A DNA stretch of 64,000 nucleotides from Rhodopseudomonas sp. AAP120. Its GTDB lineage: Bacteria; Pseudomonadota; Alphaproteobacteria; Rhizobiales; Xanthobacteraceae. The notes under the pieces were generated by a model, which searched no databases, was not told where the DNA came from, and saw only the letters and a program-made list of their open reading frames with translations. Below are positions 36,901 to 45,100 of the stretch, piece after piece (the first letter of the stretch is position 1; each line of letters begins with the position of its first letter). A program made the translations under genes and the position numbers. The stretch is taken from contig NZ_LJIC01000015.1 of NCBI RefSeq assembly GCF_001295845.1, positions 1 to 64,000 on the forward strand. Reading direction: 5' to 3'.

Positions 36901-37494
36901 ATGGTGAAGGTCATGCACCTCGTCCGCCACGGTCATCACGCCCTGCTCGGCAAGAAGCTGTGCGGCCGGATGCCCGGCGTCGATCTCGACGATTGCGGCC
37001 GCGAGCAGATGTGGCGCTGCGCCGAGCTGATGACGCCGCCGCCCGACGCGATCCAGAGCAGCCCGCAGCCGCGCACCCGGCAGTCCGCTTCGCTGCTGGC
37101 GGCGCAATTCGATCTGCCGATCGAGATCGTCGGCGCCGCGGACGAGATTGATGTCGGCGCCTGGACGGGAGTGGGGTTCGCCGATCTGGCGCGCGATCCC
37201 AGATGGCGGACATGGAACGAGCAGCGCGGCACGGCCCGCCCGCCCGGTGGTGAAAGCATGGCCGAGTTGCAGCGCCGGATCGTCCGGCACATCGAGGCGC
37301 TACGCGACGACCCCAGCGACACGATCGCGATCGTCAGCCATGCCGAGCCGATCCGCGCGGCGCTGCTGTACTACCTGAACCGATCGCTCGACGACTTCCT
37401 GTCGGTCGAGGTCGAGCCCGCCAGCATCTCGACGCTGCTGGTCTGGCCGGACCGGATCAGCATCCGCGACATCAACCGGCAGGTCCCGGCGTGA
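36901..37494 (+). CDS. Histidine phosphatase superfamily protein
   Basis: 197 residues. The N-terminus MHLVRHGHHALLGKKLCGR holds the catalytic RHG; TRQSASLLAAQF and AIVSHAEPIRAAL (second histidine) complete the phosphoglycerate-mutase-like active site. It begins 7 bp after the inositol-3-phosphate synthase stop, so dephosphorylation of inositol phosphate or of another sugar phosphate in the pathway is a sensible guess. Classical inositol monophosphatases belong to another family; this would be a replacement. Confidence 0.88.
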   Translation: MVKVMHLVRHGHHALLGKKLCGRMPGVDLDDCGREQMWRCAELMTPPPDAIQSSPQPRTRQSASLLAAQFDLPIEIVGAADEIDVGAWTGVGFADLARDPRWRTWNEQRGTARPPGGESMAELQRRIVRHIEALRDDPSDTIAIVSHAEPIRAALLYYLNRSLDDFLSVEVEPASISTLLVWPDRISIRDINRQVPA

Positions 37495-37540
37495 TGCTGC
37501 GGCTGATCTGACGCCCCACTGCCAACGGCGGGAGCCTGAC

Positions 37541-38305
37541 ATGACAACCACTTTGTCGATCGAAGAAATTCGCCGCCGCGTCAGCGAGCTGGGGCCGTGG
37601 TTTCACAATATCGAGCTGAACGGCGTTCCGACCGCGCCGAAGCATTTCCTCGGCGATTATCCGCGGGTGAAATGGCAGCGCTTCGCCGGCGTCATCCCCG
37701 ACACGCTCGCCGGCAAGACGGTGCTCGACATCGGCTGCAACGCGGGTTTCTACGCCATGGAGATGAAGCGCCGCGGCGCCGATCGTGTGCTGGGTCTCGA
37801 CACCGACGACGAATATCTGGCGCAGGCGAAGTTCGCCGCCGACGTCAACGGCCTCGACATCGAGTTTCGCAAGATGTCGACTTACGACGTCGGTCAGCTC
37901 GGCGAGACCTTCGACCTCGTGATCTTCATGGGCGTGCTCTACCACCTGCGTCACCCATTGCTGGCGCTCGACCTGATCCGCGAACACGTCGCCGGCGACA
38001 TGATGCTGTTCCAGTCGATGCTGCGCGGCAGCCCGCAGGTCGATGCCGTCGATGCCGACTATGATTTCTGGACGGTGTCGCAGTTCGACAGCCCCGGCTA
38101 TCCGAAGATGCACTTCATCGAGCAGCGCTACGCCGAGGATCCCACCAATTGGTGGGCGCCGAACCGCGCCTGCGTTGAAGCCATGCTGCGCAGCGCCGGC
38201 TTTGCGATCGCCGCGCATCCGGAAGAGGAAGTCTATCTGTGCCGGACCGCGCCGCGCCCGCAGGCCGACGGGGCCGTCTATCCCGCGCGAAGGAGCCACG
38301 GATGA
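37541..38305 (+). CDS. SAM-dependent methyltransferase of the glycan cluster
   Basis: 254 residues. SAM-binding motif GKTVLDIGCNAGFYAMEM near residues 62-80, then GLDTDDEYLAQAKFAA and FDLVIFMGVLYHLRHPLLAL. The fold resembles CmoB/tRNA uridine-5-oxyacetate methyltransferase-like proteins (VKWQRFAGVIPDTLAGKTV). From memory this matches the TIGRFAM group TIGR04290 (Rta_06860 family), which sits in a conserved cluster with a B12-binding radical SAM enzyme; I cannot check this here. It would methylate a sugar, cyclitol or lipid part of the product. Overlaps the next gene by 4 bp. Confidence 0.87.
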   Translation: MTTTLSIEEIRRRVSELGPWFHNIELNGVPTAPKHFLGDYPRVKWQRFAGVIPDTLAGKTVLDIGCNAGFYAMEMKRRGADRVLGLDTDDEYLAQAKFAADVNGLDIEFRKMSTYDVGQLGETFDLVIFMGVLYHLRHPLLALDLIREHVAGDMMLFQSMLRGSPQVDAVDADYDFWTVSQFDSPGYPKMHFIEQRYAEDPTNWWAPNRACVEAMLRSAGFAIAAHPEEEVYLCRTAPRPQADGAVYPARRSHG

Positions 38306-39246
38306 TCGAAGCCGCCAAGATCTGGAACGAGCCCAACAACAAATCGCATTGGGATCTCGAACTCGACCCGGCCTGGGAGAAATTCGCCGAGATGGCGATC
38401 GCGGCGGGGCGTGCGATCCGCGCGGTGCATCCGACGCTGCCGCGCGTGCTCGGCGGCATTTCGCCGATCGATCCGGCCTTCATCATCAACATGAAGGAAC
38501 GCGGCGTCCTCGAGCATGTCGACGTCGTCGCGGTGCACGGCTTCCCGCTCGACTGGAATCTCTGGCAGATCGACGAATGGCCGGCGAAGCTCGCCGAGAT
38601 CCAGGCGCTGGTGGCACTGCCGGTGTGGGTGACCGAGGTTGGCGTGTCGTCGTTCGGCGCCGAAGAAGTCCAAGCCTGGGGCCTGCAACGCACCGCGGAA
38701 CTGCTCGGCGGCCGTGCGCCGCGGATCCACTGGTACAGCCTGTATGATCTGCCGACCGCGTGGGAAGCGACCACGCGGCATCGCGAAGCCGAAGGCTCCA
38801 GTTATTATCGGCACTTCCACATGGGGCTGCTGCGCGAAGACGGCACCCCGAAGAAGGCGCTGAGCGTGTACGAGCAGCATGCGCATGCCATCGGCCTGTG
38901 CCAGTGGTTTCACTATCAGGACCACCGCCTCGACGAGGCGGTGCGCTGGCTGCGCCGTCTCGGCGTGAAGCAATTGCGGACCGGGCTGTCCTGGGCCGAC
39001 AGCTTCCGTCCCGATGCGCTGTCCTGGTTCGACCGGCAGATGGAGGCGCTGGCCGAATTCGACGTCACTGTCACGTTCTGCTTCACGCCCGAACATCTCG
39101 GCGTCGCGCCGCATCACACCAGCGCGCCGAAGCAGCCCGAAGCATTCGCGGAGTTCTGCGGCCGGATGATCGAGCGCTATTGCGATAGCAGCACCCGCGC
39201 CAGCGCCCCACCCGTTCCAATCCTGGCCGATGCGCCAGCGCCGTGA
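38302..39246 (+). CDS. Glycoside hydrolase-like protein (clan A TIM barrel) with apparently permuted order
   Basis: 314 residues from the ATG at 38302 (AAGGAG ahead, ATGA overlap with the methyltransferase). It begins directly with beta-strand 4 of a clan-A glycosidase, AAKIWNEPNNKSHWD with acid/base E10; VWVTEVGVSSFG with E112 is the likely nucleophile strand. After the usual barrel end (YRHFHMGLLREDGTPKKAL) the chain continues with what looks like strands 1-3: DEAVRWLRRLGVKQLRTGLS and FDVTVTFCFTPEHLGVAPHH, up to FAEFCGRMIERYC and a Pro/Ala tail. In standard beta-xylosidase-like enzymes these lie before the NEP strand. So the barrel seems circularly permuted, or the gene is a rearranged piece. 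Beta-xylosidase-like (GH39) relation is a guess from motifs. Confidence 0.7.
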   Translation: MIEAAKIWNEPNNKSHWDLELDPAWEKFAEMAIAAGRAIRAVHPTLPRVLGGISPIDPAFIINMKERGVLEHVDVVAVHGFPLDWNLWQIDEWPAKLAEIQALVALPVWVTEVGVSSFGAEEVQAWGLQRTAELLGGRAPRIHWYSLYDLPTAWEATTRHREAEGSSYYRHFHMGLLREDGTPKKALSVYEQHAHAIGLCQWFHYQDHRLDEAVRWLRRLGVKQLRTGLSWADSFRPDALSWFDRQMEALAEFDVTVTFCFTPEHLGVAPHHTSAPKQPEAFAEFCGRMIERYCDSSTRASAPPVPILADAPAP

Positions 39247-39425
39247 ACTTCACTCAGGTTAGTAAACCAGATGAAGGAAGCGTCAGATCAGCTGTTCGAT
39301 AGGAACGAACACACCGCCGCTCTCTTCTCACCTTCATGTAAGTACCACGATGCGTGCGCCGAGCACGAGCGTTCGCGCCCTCCCAGGGTGCGTGCAAAGT
39401 TTCAACGACAAGGGAGATGCGCGCA

Positions 39426-40538
39426 GTGGCACGGGTGCTGATTACAGGAGGCGCTGGGTTCATCGGTTCGCACGCCGCCGACGCTCTGCTGGGTGCCGGC
39501 TACGATATCCGCGTGCTCGATAATCTGTCGCCGCAGGTGCACGGCACGACGCGCAAGCGGCCCGACTATCTGGCCGACGATGCCGAGCTGATCGTCGGCG
39601 ATGTCACCGATCCGATCGCGGTGGAACGCGCGCTGCGCGGGGTCGACAAGGTGCTGCACCTCGCCTCCGCGGTCGGCGTCGGCCAGAGCATGTACGACAT
39701 CGCATCCTACGTGCAGATCAACGAGCTCGGCACTGCGGTGCTGCTCGAAGCGCTGGCCAAGCGCCCGGTCGGCAAACTCGTCGTCGCCTCGTCGATGAGC
39801 ATCTACGGCGAAGGGCTGTGCCGCGCATCGGACGGCACGACGGTTGCCCCTGCCGAGCGGCCGATCGGCCGACTACGCCAGGGCGATTGGGAGCTACATG
39901 CCGACGACGGCCAGCCGCTCGAGCCAGTTCCGACCCCGGAAACCAAGCAACCTGCGCTCAGCTCGATCTACGCGCTCAACAAATACGCGCAGGAGCGGAT
40001 GAGCCTGATCACCGGCAAGGCCTACGGCATCTCCACCCTGGCGCTGCGATTCTTCAACGTGTTCGGCCCGCGCCAGGCGCTGTCAAATCCCTACACCGGC
40101 GTGCTGGCGATCTTCGCATCGCGGCTGCTCAACGAGCGCCCGCCTCTCGTATTCGAAGACGGCCTGCAGCGGCGCGACTTCGTGCATGTCCGCGACGTCG
40201 CCCGCGCCTGCGTGCTGGCGCTGGAAAGCCAGCAGACCGACGCGGTCTACAACGTCGGCTCGGGTCAGTCCCGGTCGATTCTGTCGATCGCGCAGGACCT
40301 CGCTCGGGTGATGGGACGGCCGAACCTGCAGGCCGAGGTCACCGGCAAGTATCGTGCCGGCGACATTCGGCATTGCTTCGCCGACATCAGCCACAGCAAG
40401 GCAGAACTTGGCTTCGCCCCCAGCGTTTCGTTCGATACAGGGCTCGACGAACTCGCCACCTATCTGGCCGATCAGATCGCCGAAGATCGCGCCGAACAGG
40501 CCACCGAAGAGTTGCTGCGTCGGGGATTAGTCGCGTGA
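39426..40538 (+). CDS. NAD-dependent nucleotide-sugar epimerase/dehydratase 1
   Basis: 370 residues from GTG 39426 (AAGGGAG nine bases ahead); an ATG at 39417 is directly after the AAGGGAG and so less likely. Extended SDR: VLITGGAGFIGSHAADALLG at the N-terminus, SSMSIYGEG, and the catalytic YALNK. RFFNVFGPRQALSNPYTGVL and RRDFVHVRDVARACVLAL are typical of UDP-glucose 4-epimerase-like enzymes. It should interconvert or dehydrate a nucleotide sugar for the pathway. It is the first gene after the only sizeable gap in the cluster (39247-39425), where a GGAAC at 39302 lacks a good -10, so an internal promoter is possible but unproven. Overlaps the next gene by 4 bp. Confidence 0.88.
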   Translation: MARVLITGGAGFIGSHAADALLGAGYDIRVLDNLSPQVHGTTRKRPDYLADDAELIVGDVTDPIAVERALRGVDKVLHLASAVGVGQSMYDIASYVQINELGTAVLLEALAKRPVGKLVVASSMSIYGEGLCRASDGTTVAPAERPIGRLRQGDWELHADDGQPLEPVPTPETKQPALSSIYALNKYAQERMSLITGKAYGISTLALRFFNVFGPRQALSNPYTGVLAIFASRLLNERPPLVFEDGLQRRDFVHVRDVARACVLALESQQTDAVYNVGSGQSRSILSIAQDLARVMGRPNLQAEVTGKYRAGDIRHCFADISHSKAELGFAPSVSFDTGLDELATYLADQIAEDRAEQATEELLRRGLVA

Positions 40539-41599
40539 ACCGGCATGACCTCGACAAACCGACCCTGATCACCGGCGGCTGCGGCTTCATCGGCTGCAAT
40601 CTGGCGGATCGTCTCGCCGGCCAGGGTGGCCGCGTCATCGCGCTGGACAGCTTTGCCCGCGCCGGCGTGCAGGAAAACGCGACCTGGCTGAAGGCGCGCC
40701 ATGGCGATCGCGTCGAGATCGTCCATGCCGACATTCGCGATCCGACCCCGTTGATCGACGCGGTGCGCGACAGCCGTGCCGTCCTGCATCTCGCCGCGCA
40801 AGTCGCGGTCACCGACAGTGTCGACGACCCGGTGACGGATTTCGAGATCAACGCCCGCGGCACGCTGAATGTACTCGAGGCGATCCGGCTGCATAATCCC
40901 GATGCTCCACTGCTGTTCGCGTCGACCAACAAGGTCTACGGCCGCCTGATCGAGGATTCCGAAGTCGAGCGCCGCGGCGACCGCTACGTGCCCCGCGCCG
41001 AAGCGCTGGCGAACGGCGTCTCGGAAGCCACCCCGCTCGACTTTTACAGCCCCTATGGCTGCTCGAAAGGCACCGCTGATCAATACGTACACGACTATGC
41101 CCGCGTTTACGGGCTGACAACGATCGTGCTGCGGATGAGCTGCATCTACGGGCCGCGGCAATTCGGCACGGAAGATCAGGGCTGGATCGCGCACTTCCTG
41201 CTCAGCGTCTTGCGGGGCCAGCCGCTGACGATCTTCGGCGACGGCTATCAGGTGCGCGATGCCCTGCACGTCGCGGAGGCCGTCGACGCCTGGCTCGGCG
41301 CGCTGGAGCATGCCGAGCGGCTCAGAGGCCGCGTGTTCAATCTCGGCGGCGGGCCGGCGCACTCCACCAGTCTGCGCGAGCTGATTGCGGGGATCGCCCG
41401 CATGACCGGGCGCGAGGTGCAGCACTCCTTCGCCGAGTGGCGCCCCGGCGACCAGCCTTGGTACGTCACCGACACTCGCGCGCTCGAGGACGCGCTAAGC
41501 TGGCGCCCGCAGATCGGCCTGTCTGAAGGCCTCGCATCGCTGCACGACTGGCTCTCCACCCGGTTCGGCTCCTCTTCAAAGCGCGAGGCCAGCGCATGA
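40535..41599 (+). CDS. NAD-dependent nucleotide-sugar epimerase 2 (CDP-paratose/tyvelose epimerase-like)
   Basis: 354 residues from GTG 40535, overlapping the previous stop (GTGA). N-terminal TLITGGCGFIGCNLADRLAG, then STNKVYGRL, catalytic YGCSK in DFYSPYGCSKGTADQYVHDY, and LRMSCIYGPRQFGTEDQGWI. The TNKVYG and PYGCSKG patterns are those of CDP-paratose 2-epimerase (RfbE)-like enzymes, which act on deoxy sugars; exact substrate unknown. Two different epimerases in tandem suggest that at least one rare sugar is made here. Confidence 0.87.
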   Translation: MNRHDLDKPTLITGGCGFIGCNLADRLAGQGGRVIALDSFARAGVQENATWLKARHGDRVEIVHADIRDPTPLIDAVRDSRAVLHLAAQVAVTDSVDDPVTDFEINARGTLNVLEAIRLHNPDAPLLFASTNKVYGRLIEDSEVERRGDRYVPRAEALANGVSEATPLDFYSPYGCSKGTADQYVHDYARVYGLTTIVLRMSCIYGPRQFGTEDQGWIAHFLLSVLRGQPLTIFGDGYQVRDALHVAEAVDAWLGALEHAERLRGRVFNLGGGPAHSTSLRELIAGIARMTGREVQHSFAEWRPGDQPWYVTDTRALEDALSWRPQIGLSEGLASLHDWLSTRFGSSSKREASA

Positions 41600-42882
41600 G
41601 CCGTGTCGCGCTGATCAACCCGCATTGGCAGTTCGAAGGCAGCATCTATTTCGGCTGCCGCTCGCCGCATTTGCCGATCGAACTCGGCGTCTCGCAGCAT
41701 CTGCTGCAGCGGGCCGGTCACGCGACGCTGCTGCTCGACGCCCACATGTTCGAGCTGACCACCTCCGACATTCGCGCCGAGCTGGCGTCGTTCGAGCCGG
41801 ATCTGGTGGTCATCACCACCGCGCCGACCTATCTGTTCTGGCGCTGTGCGCCGCCCGAACTTCGCGTGCCGCAGCAGCTGATCACGGCGATCCGCGATCT
41901 GGCGCCAACGATCGTCGCGGTCGGCCCGCACGGCTCGACCACGCCCCGCGCCGCATTGCGCAAGCTCGGCGCCGAGTTCGTGGTGATGGGCGAATGCGAG
42001 CACTCGGTGCTGCGGCTGGCCAATGGCGAACGCGGCTTCGCCGGCCTGTGCTACGCCGAAGGTGAGGACGTCCGCGTCAATGGCGGCCCGCAAGCGGCGC
42101 CTTTCATCGACCAGCCGGCATTGAGCTGGCCGGACGAGATGATCCGGCGCCATCACCATCATCATCACCGCTTCGAGGCGGAGCCGGTCGGTCCCGGCGC
42201 CGAGGTCGAGGCTTCGCGCGGTTGCCCATATCACTGCACGTTCTGCGCCAAGGAGAATTTCCGCGACGCCTATCGCCGGCGCCCGCCCGCCGTGGTGCTG
42301 GACGAGGTTGCGGCGCTACGCGACCAGGGCACCGAATATGTGTACTTCATCGACGAGATCTTCCTTCCGAACGCCGAGCTGTTGCAGGGCCTGGTCGGCC
42401 GCGGCCTGAAGTTTGGCGTGCAGACCCGGATCGATCTCTGGAAGCCCGAAATGCTCCAATTGCTCGGCCGCGCCGGCTGCGTCTCGATCGAAGCCGGCAT
42501 CGAGAGCCTGACGCCCGAGGGCCGCGAGGCGCTCGCCAAGAATTGCCGGATGACCACCAATCAGCTCGCCGACCGCCTCATCGAGGCGCGGCGGCACGTG
42601 CCGTTCGTGCAGGCCAATCTGATCGAGATGCCGCAGGACGACGACCCCGTGGTGCAGCGCTGGCGCGCCCGGATGCTCGACGCCGGGGTGTGGGCCAACG
42701 ATCCGGTGCCGCTGTATCCCTACCCGGGCTCGCCGGACTATCGCAAGCTGTGGGGCATGCCCGACGACTCCGCCTGGGAGCGCGCGCATCAGCATTATCT
42801 TGCGCTGTTTGATCGCTTCAGCGACGTGCAGGAGCAGCGTCCCGTGCCGCTCGCCGAACTCGAATTGCAGGCCGCGCGATGA
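41596..42882 (+). CDS. B12-binding-domain radical SAM enzyme
   Basis: 428 residues. N-terminal B12-binding-like Rossmann domain (residues 1-170; MSRVALINPHWQFEGSIYFG, ELGVSQHLLQRAGHATLLLD). Radical SAM core from about 195: RGCPYHCTFC gives cluster cysteines C210, C214 and C217, followed by YVYFIDEIFLPN, FGVQTRIDLW and SIEAGIESLTPEGREALAKN. Such enzymes carry out methylations, cyclisations or rearrangements on unreactive carbons. From memory, TIGR04295 describes B12-radical SAM enzymes of a conserved rhizobial cluster of this make-up, to be checked. The linker between the domains holds six histidines in a row (186-191). Overlaps neighbours by 4 bp at both ends. Confidence 0.9.
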   Translation: MSRVALINPHWQFEGSIYFGCRSPHLPIELGVSQHLLQRAGHATLLLDAHMFELTTSDIRAELASFEPDLVVITTAPTYLFWRCAPPELRVPQQLITAIRDLAPTIVAVGPHGSTTPRAALRKLGAEFVVMGECEHSVLRLANGERGFAGLCYAEGEDVRVNGGPQAAPFIDQPALSWPDEMIRRHHHHHHRFEAEPVGPGAEVEASRGCPYHCTFCAKENFRDAYRRRPPAVVLDEVAALRDQGTEYVYFIDEIFLPNAELLQGLVGRGLKFGVQTRIDLWKPEMLQLLGRAGCVSIEAGIESLTPEGREALAKNCRMTTNQLADRLIEARRHVPFVQANLIEMPQDDDPVVQRWRARMLDAGVWANDPVPLYPYPGSPDYRKLWGMPDDSAWERAHQHYLALFDRFSDVQEQRPVPLAELELQAAR

Positions 42883-43982
42883 ACGGCTCACCCCTCACGC
42901 TGCTGATGACGGCCGACACCGTGGGCGGCGTGTGGACCTATGCGGCGAGCCTGGCCCGCGCGCTGGCGCAGCGCGACGTCAAGGTTCACCTGGTGACGAT
43001 GGGACCGCCGGCGCGGCCGGATCAGCGGGCGATGATCTCCGATGCGCGGATCGAGTTGATCGACAGCGAACTCGACCTGGAGTGGCGCGATCCCGGCGGC
43101 GACGATGTCGCACGGGCGCGCGGTTTGTTGCGCCGGATCGAGCCGCGGGTGCGGCCAGCCGTCGTCCACCTCAACAGCTTCCGCGAAGCCAGCTACGACT
43201 GGCATGCGCCGACCTTGCTCGTCGCGCATTCCTGCGTCAACTCCTGGTCCCGCGCCTGCGGCGACGGCGGATGGCTGCAGCAGCCGCACTGGCGGAACTA
43301 CACGCACGCGGTGGCGGCCGGCCTCGCCGCTGCGAACGCCTGGGTCGCCCCCACGACCGCTCTGCGCAAAGAGATCCTTGCGATCTATCAGCCGGGCTCG
43401 CCGAGCGAGGTGATTTGGAACGGCATCGATCATACCTTGGCGGCGATGCCGCCTAAGCGCAACTTTATCCTGGCGGCCGGCCGGATGTGGGATGCGGCGA
43501 AGAATTTGTCGGCGCTCGCCGAGGCTGCCGCCGGCCTGCCGTGGCCGGTGCTGGTCGCCGGCGACGAGTCATCGGAACCCGCGAGCGCGGAAAATCTGGC
43601 GTGCCTTGGTAGGTTGCCGCACGCGGCTCTCACGGCCCGGATGCAGCGCGCGGCGATCTTCGCCAGCCCCGCCAAGTACGAGCCGTTCGGCCTCGCGGTT
43701 CTCGAAGCGGCGGCCGCTGGCTGCGCGCTGGTGCTGTCCGACATCGCCAGCTTCCGCGAATTATGGGACGGCGCGGCGCGGTTTGTGCCGGCGTCAGATC
43801 CCCAGGTGCTCCACAAGGCGCTGGCGGAGCTGTGCGCCGACCGGGCCGAGCGCGAGCGTCTGCAGTACGCGGCCGCCGAGCGCGCCCGCCGCTATGCCCT
43901 CACCCGCACGGCCGACGCGTATCACGCGCTGTATCACAGGCTCGTCGCCGCAGCCGCCCGCGATCTCAAGGTGCCCGCATGA
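42879..43982 (+). CDS. Glycosyltransferase family 4 (GT-B)
   Basis: 367 residues. N-terminal TADTVGGVWTYAASLARALA is the acceptor-side start of GT4 enzymes; the donor side has NFILAAGRMWDAAKNLSAL, ASPAKYEPFGLAVLEAAAAG with the E-x7-E motif, and CALVLSDIASFRELWDGAAR. It should add a sugar from a nucleotide donor to the growing glycan. Position between the radical SAM enzyme and three CgeB-like transferases, with 4-bp overlaps on both sides, shows tight co-expression. Confidence 0.9.
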   Translation: MNGSPLTLLMTADTVGGVWTYAASLARALAQRDVKVHLVTMGPPARPDQRAMISDARIELIDSELDLEWRDPGGDDVARARGLLRRIEPRVRPAVVHLNSFREASYDWHAPTLLVAHSCVNSWSRACGDGGWLQQPHWRNYTHAVAAGLAAANAWVAPTTALRKEILAIYQPGSPSEVIWNGIDHTLAAMPPKRNFILAAGRMWDAAKNLSALAEAAAGLPWPVLVAGDESSEPASAENLACLGRLPHAALTARMQRAAIFASPAKYEPFGLAVLEAAAAGCALVLSDIASFRELWDGAARFVPASDPQVLHKALAELCADRAERERLQYAAAERARRYALTRTADAYHALYHRLVAAAARDLKVPA

Positions 43983-45100
43983 AATGCGTCCTGTTCTATC
44001 ACGCCTTCAGCTCCTGCTGGAATAACGGCAACGCGCACTTTGTCCGCGGCGTCGCGCGGGAGCTCGCCAGTCTCGGCCACCAGGTCGTGGTGTATGAGCC
44101 TGGCGACGGCTGGAGCCGCAGCAATGCGCTGGCGGATGGCGGTGCAGACGCGTTGGTTGAAGTGACGGAGTTGTTCGCCGACGTCGAAATCCGGGTCTAC
44201 GAACCGACGCTCGACCTCGATGAGGCCCTCGACGGCGCTGATCTCGTGCTCGTCCATGAGTGGAATCCCCCGGAGCTGATCGCCGAGATCGGCCGCCGGC
44301 GACTGAGCGGCTCGTTCGTGGCGCTGTTTCACGACACCCACCACCGCGCCGTCACCGCGCCCGACGAGATGGCGCGGTTCGAGCTCGACGGCTTCGATGG
44401 CGTGCTGGCGTTTGGTGAGGCGCTGCGGCAGATCTATCAGCAGCGCGGCTGGGCGCGGCGCGCTTTCACCTGGCACGAAGCCGCCGACACCGCGCTGTAT
44501 CACCCGCTGCCCGACGTCGCCCGCACCGACGATCTGGTGTGGATCGGCAACTGGGGCGACGGCGAGCGCAGCGCCGAGCTCGCGGAGTTTTTGATTGGTC
44601 CGGTCGCAGCGCTCGGCCTGCGCGCCGCGATCCACGGCGTGCGCTACTCGCGCGAGGCGCTCAGCGCCATCAAAGCCGCCGGCATCGCCTATCGCGGCTG
44701 GCTGCCGGCGCACCGCGTGCCCGAGGCCTTCGCAGCCGCGCACGTCACCGTGCATGTGCCGCGCGCGCCTTACGCCAAGGCACTGCCGGGTATCCCGACC
44801 ATCCGGATGTTCGAGGCGATGGCTTGCGGCATCCCGCTGGTGTCGGCGCCATGGGACGACGCGGAAGGATTGTTTCCGGACGGCAGCTACCTGAAGGCGC
44901 GGACCGGCCGCGAGATGCAAGATGTGCTGCGGACGCTGCTCGCCGACCCGGACCTTGCGACCGACATCTCCGCCGCAGGCCTGCAGGTCATCGCAGAGCG
45001 GCACTCCTGCCGCCACCGCGCCCTCGAATTGCTGACGCTGACCGAGAATATTCGCGGCCGGCAGGCACGGCCCACGCGACTTGAAGAGGCTCACCTATGA
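43979..45100 (+). CDS. CgeB-like glycosyltransferase 1
   Basis: 373 residues from ATG 43979 (ATGA overlap). Starts MKCVLFYHAFSSCWNNGNAH; C-terminal GT-B part has YRGWLPAHRVPEAFAAAHVT, VPRAPYAKALPGIPTIRMFE and AMACGIPLVSAPWDDAEGLF. The build (DUF3880-like N-terminus plus Glyco_trans_1_2) is that of CgeB/spore-maturation-type transferases. The first of three such paralogues in tandem, each ~365-373 residues, all beginning with a strand-SxxSxWxNG.A motif. They probably act one after another on one oligosaccharide. Confidence 0.87.
   Translation: MKCVLFYHAFSSCWNNGNAHFVRGVARELASLGHQVVVYEPGDGWSRSNALADGGADALVEVTELFADVEIRVYEPTLDLDEALDGADLVLVHEWNPPELIAEIGRRRLSGSFVALFHDTHHRAVTAPDEMARFELDGFDGVLAFGEALRQIYQQRGWARRAFTWHEAADTALYHPLPDVARTDDLVWIGNWGDGERSAELAEFLIGPVAALGLRAAIHGVRYSREALSAIKAAGIAYRGWLPAHRVPEAFAAAHVTVHVPRAPYAKALPGIPTIRMFEAMACGIPLVSAPWDDAEGLFPDGSYLKARTGREMQDVLRTLLADPDLATDISAAGLQVIAERHSCRHRALELLTLTENIRGRQARPTRLEEAHL

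Noticed and set aside
39302-39326. Second EcfG promoter inside the glycan cluster
   Set aside because: The GGAAC is followed after 16 bases by TCTT. The context (GATAGGAACGA) copies that at 35714 but the -10 is not convincing.
42151-42168. Engineered His tag or vector contamination
   Set aside because: The histidines lie inside an uninterrupted native gene, with mixed codons and no vector sequence around them.
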